Shown here in pieces: positions 61,144 to 64,000 of a stretch of 64,000 nt of DNA. Origin of the DNA: Actinomadura citrea (GTDB lineage: Bacteria; Actinomycetota; Actinomycetes; Streptosporangiales; Streptosporangiaceae). Below the pieces are notes generated by a model. The model did no database searches, was not told the origin of the DNA, and was given only the letters and a program-made list of their open reading frames with translations. The stretch lies in contig NZ_JACCBT010000001.1 of assembly GCF_013409045.1 (NCBI RefSeq), positions 3,596,001 through 3,660,000 of the forward strand. The letters run 5' to 3'. Position 1 is the first letter of the stretch, and each line of letters starts with the position of its first letter. The position numbers were made by a program, and so were the translations under genes.

Positions 61144-61425
61144 GTGGTCGAGGGACTGAGCGTCCGGCTCCACTGGTCCAGCTGGCGGAACACGCTGAGC
61201 CGCCGGATCGACCTTCCACCCGTCCTCGGCGGCAACGTCCTTGAGGTCCAGGCCGGGATCGAGCGCGTGGCGAACGACTTCTTCGGTTCAGACGACATCA
61301 TCACGTCCTGCGCCACCACGGAGTACAAGATGCAGGTCGTGAAGGGCGTGCCGGACTACAAGAAGGACATGGTCGAGGGCGTGTCCCTCGGCCAAGTGGC
61401 CGGAGGCGTGACGGCCGCGCCGTGA
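61144..61425 (+). CDS. Hypothetical ORF, possibly the 3' end of a larger gene
   Basis: A 93-residue frame whose last 60 codons have strong G/C third-position bias and read like real protein (GSDDIITSCATTEYKMQVVK, then GVPDYKKDMVEGVSLGQ). The GTG at 61144 lacks a ribosome site, and the first 30 residues overlap the start of the reverse-strand relic. I suspect the 3' end of a gene cut at its 5' side. No family recognised. A hairpin terminator follows. Confidence 0.45.
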   Translation: MVEGLSVRLHWSSWRNTLSRRIDLPPVLGGNVLEVQAGIERVANDFFGSDDIITSCATTEYKMQVVKGVPDYKKDMVEGVSLGQVAGGVTAAP

Positions 61426-61466
61426 TCCCCACCAGGACGCCGCTACTCCGGTGACATCCCCACCAG

Positions 61467-61494
61467 GTGGCCCCTCGCGCACGCGAGGGGCCAC
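61467..61494 (+). terminator. Hairpin after the 61144 ORF
   Basis: Perfect 12-bp arms GTGGCCCCTCGC and GCGAGGGGCCAC around GCAC, 41 bp after the stop. Confidence 0.65.
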
Positions 61495-62267
61495 TCTGCC
61501 GCGCGCGCCCCCTCTCCGGCACCGAGGCTCGCGCTGGCACGGCCCCGACGGTTGGCGGTTCGGTGGGCGTGCAGGCCTGGTGGTTCGCCGAGCCCAGCAC
61601 GTCGCAGACCAGGACAGGTGGAGGAGTTTCGGTGGTTCTGAGCCCGTCCCACTCGGTGTGGCGAGCCGGTGAGCAGTCCGGCCTCCGCACCGTGGGCGCG
61701 AAGGCCGGTGGGTGAGGGCGATTGCCGCGTCGTCAGAAGGCGGCACTCACGATGATCGCTTCTGCGGTCGGAACCGCGGTCGCCAACTTCTCGGCCTCCT
61801 CCGGATCAGGTATTGCTCCGGCGGATGGCCTCCTCGTGCGCCGCGGTAGCCGGTGTCGGTGCAGTCGGGGGTTTTCGCACTAGCCTCTGCGACGCGGGTG
61901 TCGGCCAGCCGAATCCCACTGGCCGCGGGTGGCGGTGCGGCGGTGCCGGCTGCGGCACCGGCCGCACGCACCCGCTCGTACAAGTGGTGGTACCGGCCGG
62001 TACGGCGCTATCCAGATCGGCAGGGACACCCACATCGACCTCGACCTCGGGCTTAGATCGTTGATGGCATGCGCCCGCGCAGCTGTTCCTCGCGCAGATA
62101 CGGAAGGGCCCGGGCCGCCCGCTGTCCTGAAACGGCCACGATGCGATCCGTGGTACTGGACGCTGATGTGAAGGTGGGTGGGCGACTCCGGGTCCCTGGT
62201 CGTCAACGGGACGGCCCTGACCGTTCCATGTCTCGGCGGGAAGGGGCGGGCGGTGCGCCGGCCCGGT
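61495..62267. other. Long gene-poor region
   Basis: About 770 bp without a gene I can support. Several frames of 60-80 codons exist on both strands, but they are rich in Arg, Pro and Gly in the way of shadow frames and have no start signals. Confidence 0.45.
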
Positions 62268-63248
62268 TCATGGGCCAGGTAACCGAGTCGCACCCACCCG
62301 TTTGCTGTTCCGGATGACGGGTGCGCTTTCCAGCTCGCGGATTCCCGGCAGGGTCCCTATCCCGCGTTCGAGGTAGTCGTACAGGGCGTCGACGTCGCGG
62401 CAGGCGGCGAAGACCAGCAGGTTGGTCGGGCCGGTGGTCGCGGCGGCGAAGGCGGCCTCGGGATGGGCGGCCAGGGCCTCGGCCGTCCGCCGCAGCCGGG
62501 CCGGATGGACGGTGAGCCAGAGGATGGCGAGGGTCTCGATTCCCAGCAGCAGCGGATCGATGTCCACGTCGAAGAACAGCGCGCCGCGCTCGCGCAGGTG
62601 CGCCAGCCTGCGCCTGGCCGTCATCTCCGACCACCCGGTCTCCCTAGCGATCTCGGGATAGGTCGTGCGGCCGTCGTGGGCCAGCGTGGCCAGCAGTTGC
62701 TCGTCGCCGTCCTGCAGGACGACCCGTCCTTCCGGTTCACGCGGCGGCTCGGGGGCGAGGGCGGCGACCTGCTCGGGAGCGAGCGAGTCGGCTCTGCCGT
62801 GCCAGCCGGACGGGCCGCCCGCGAAGACGCGCAGCAGGCAGTGTGCCGTGACGCCGGTGACCCGCGGCGTCCTCGGCAACTGCCCGAGCAGCAGGGCGTC
62901 GCGCTCGTGCGGGCCGCGGGCGCGGGTGACGCAGACGATCTGCGTTCCTCCCGAGGTGAGGCAGACCCAGGAGGTGTCCGGTCGGCGGGCGAGCGCGTCG
63001 GCGACGGGCACCGCCGCGTCGGGCGTCACCTGGATTCGGACGAACCACTCCACCCAGCCCAGCCGCCGGGCGTTCGGCAGGCCGACCACCCTGAGCGATT
63101 TGGCGGACCGGAGTCCGCGATAGCGCCGTGCGACGGTCTGATCGGACACGCCCAGCACCGACGCGATGCGGCTGAACGGCGCGCGCCCGTCGATGTGCAG
63201 TGCGTGGACGATCCGGCGGTCGAGTTCGTCCAGCACGAGGGAACCCAT
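62268..63248 (-). CDS. Double AsnC/Lrp-family regulator
   Basis: A 326-residue protein with two Lrp units: MGSLVLDELDRRIVHALHID and VSDQTVARRYRGL in the first winged helix, and DGDEQLLATLAHDGRTTYPE with WSEMTARRRLAHLRERG in the second, each followed by a RAM-like effector domain. Two-unit forms are common in actinobacteria. The ATG at 63248 lies seven bases after TACGCT on the minus strand, so it is probably leaderless; the frame runs to 63272. It lies 20 bp after the esterase stop, and an inverted repeat covers the gap. It may control the esterase or itself. Confidence 0.9.
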   Translation of the reverse strand: MGSLVLDELDRRIVHALHIDGRAPFSRIASVLGVSDQTVARRYRGLRSAKSLRVVGLPNARRLGWVEWFVRIQVTPDAAVPVADALARRPDTSWVCLTSGGTQIVCVTRARGPHERDALLLGQLPRTPRVTGVTAHCLLRVFAGGPSGWHGRADSLAPEQVAALAPEPPREPEGRVVLQDGDEQLLATLAHDGRTTYPEIARETGWSEMTARRRLAHLRERGALFFDVDIDPLLLGIETLAILWLTVHPARLRRTAEALAAHPEAAFAAATTGPTNLLVFAACRDVDALYDYLERGIGTLPGIRELESAPVIRNSKRVGATRLPGP

Positions 63249-63272
63249 TGAGCCCAGCGTAACCGGGCTCAA
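63248..63272 (-). promoter_or_regulatory. Operator/promoter overlapping the esterase stop
   Basis: TTGAGCCC (63248-63255) and GGGCTCAA (63265-63272) form perfect 8-bp arms around nine bases. The spacer holds the -10 TACGCT of the leaderless regulator gene, and the right arm covers the esterase stop codon at 63269-63271. Confidence 0.65.
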
Positions 63273-64000
63273 GTGAAGCGCCTGACGTGCGGGAACGGGG
63301 ACCAGCCGGGCGAACCGGCGTGGACGAAGCCCGTCCAGGCGCTATGGAGCTCGTCCGTCAGCCGCCGCAGGTCGGCGGACTCGGCGCCAGCCAGCATCGG
63401 CGCCGCGCGCCAGGCGTCCTGGCCGCCGAACACGAACGGCAGCTCGATGCAGTGGCACGCGCCGAAGGCGCTGCCGGGCGGCGACCAGTCGAACCGGAAG
63501 GCGAAGGCCGGCCGCCGGGCCGGCAGCAGGGCGCCCGTGCCGAAGAGCCGGGCGGTCACCTCCGCCGGGGCTCTGGGGAAGAACGCCCGTGCCTCGTCGC
63601 GGGTGGTGCCGATGAGCATCGGCACCGTGTCGGGGACGCCGGCGAGCAGGTCGGCGTGGACGCCGCCGTCGGCGACCAGCTGGAACGGCGGGGTCACCCG
63701 GAACGGCACGGCCATGCGCCGGGCGACCTCGCCCTGGGCGGCCAAGAGGCGGGAGACCTGTACGGTCCGCAGCCGGTCCGCCTCGCCGGACCGAAGGCCG
63801 AGGACGTCCAGCAGCCGCCGGCCGATCCCGGCCGCTTCGCGCGGGCTGTACGGCGGCACCCCGGTCGGCGTGCTCTGCAGCACGACCTGCTGGAACAGGC
63901 AGGAGCCGGCGGGACGGCCCAGCAGCGCGAGCGCGGACAGCGCCCCGGCGGACTGGCCCGCCAGCGTGACGCGGCCGGGGTCGCCGCCGAACGCGGCGAT
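63269..64000 (-). CDS. Type-B carboxylesterase, N-terminus beyond window
   Basis: The open frame reaches the right edge, so 243 residues of the C-terminal part are seen. It contains AAFGGDPGRVTLAGQSAGAL, with the nucleophile Ser in GQSAG, the acid region TTRDEARAF, and a His in GACHCIELPFVF, which gives a complete triad. Carboxylesterases of this class hydrolyse ester and carbamate bonds. The next gene downstream is the Lrp-type regulator. Localisation cannot be judged without the N-terminus. Confidence 0.9.
   Translation of the reverse strand: MAAFGGDPGRVTLAGQSAGALSALALLGRPAGSCLFQQVVLQSTPTGVPPYSPREAAGIGRRLLDVLGLRSGEADRLRTVQVSRLLAAQGEVARRMAVPFRVTPPFQLVADGGVHADLLAGVPDTVPMLIGTTRDEARAFFPRAPAEVTARLFGTGALLPARRPAFAFRFDWSPPGSAFGACHCIELPFVFGGQDAWRAAPMLAGAESADLRRLTDELHSAWTGFVHAGSPGWSPFPHVRRFT

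Overview
The window is 64 kb of very GC-rich DNA with strong G/C bias at third codon positions. It carries several TetR regulators, transmembrane Ser/Thr kinases, F420-type oxidoreductases, a cytochrome P450 with its ferredoxin, and many promoters that place the start codon at the transcription start. This points to the chromosome of a filamentous or soil actinobacterium, probably a Streptosporangiales/Thermomonosporaceae-type genome. That placement is inferred from gene content, not from a phylogenetic marker. Both ends cut through genes: an epoxide hydrolase on the left and a type-B carboxylesterase on the right.

Layout. 1-1800: epoxide hydrolase with a three-palindrome operator, and an aminoglycoside-phosphotransferase-like gene. 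2000-16105: signalling block with three membrane Ser/Thr kinases, a lipoprotein, a 1580-residue HEAT-repeat protein, a divergent NAD-dependent DNA ligase, and a CmtR-like metal sensor with a methyltransferase-like membrane protein. 16263-18449: TetR, P450 and a frameshifted ferredoxin. 18669-22328: tRNA 3' fragment, histidine-kinase-like dimerisation protein, WGR/beta-propeller protein, DUF1232 protein and gene remnants. 22802-26133: small membrane protein, cobalamin riboswitch and metE. 26163-28855: ECF41 sigma operon. 28911-41797: a run of enzymes each next to a regulator of the TetR, GntR or PadR type. 42157-45966: secreted SBP56-like propeller and a large membrane protein. 46168-51382: HxlR/F420 reductase, transposon debris, an NmrA-like reductase and a second ECF41 operon. 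51416-56424: operon of molybdoenzyme, flavoreductase, zinc-ribbon protein and an NhaA-thioredoxin fusion, then a CarH-like B12 regulator. 56697-64000: excisionase remnant, LysE exporter, serine hydrolase, truncated acyl-CoA ligase, and a double AsnC/Lrp regulator beside an esterase.

How the genes work together. Most units are enzyme plus local repressor, with recognisable palindromes in the promoter. The two ECF41 operons each carry the sigma factor behind a redox or epimerase gene, and both have the same TGTCAC-N16-TGTC promoter, which suggests autoregulation. MetE is under B12 control, and a B12-binding regulator of the CarH/LitR class lies elsewhere in the window.

I found no CRISPR array, rRNA, complete tRNA, complete insertion sequence or integrase. 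Transposase and gene debris at about 47.6-48.0, 51.4-51.6, 56.7-57.4 and 59.9-61.1 kb marks past rearrangement. The most interesting items are the kinase/HEAT block with a shared upstream inverted repeat, the matching ECF41 promoters, the divergent leaderless promoters sharing a fused dual -10, the CarH-like regulator with its light-capping Trp replaced by His, and the WGR-propeller protein.
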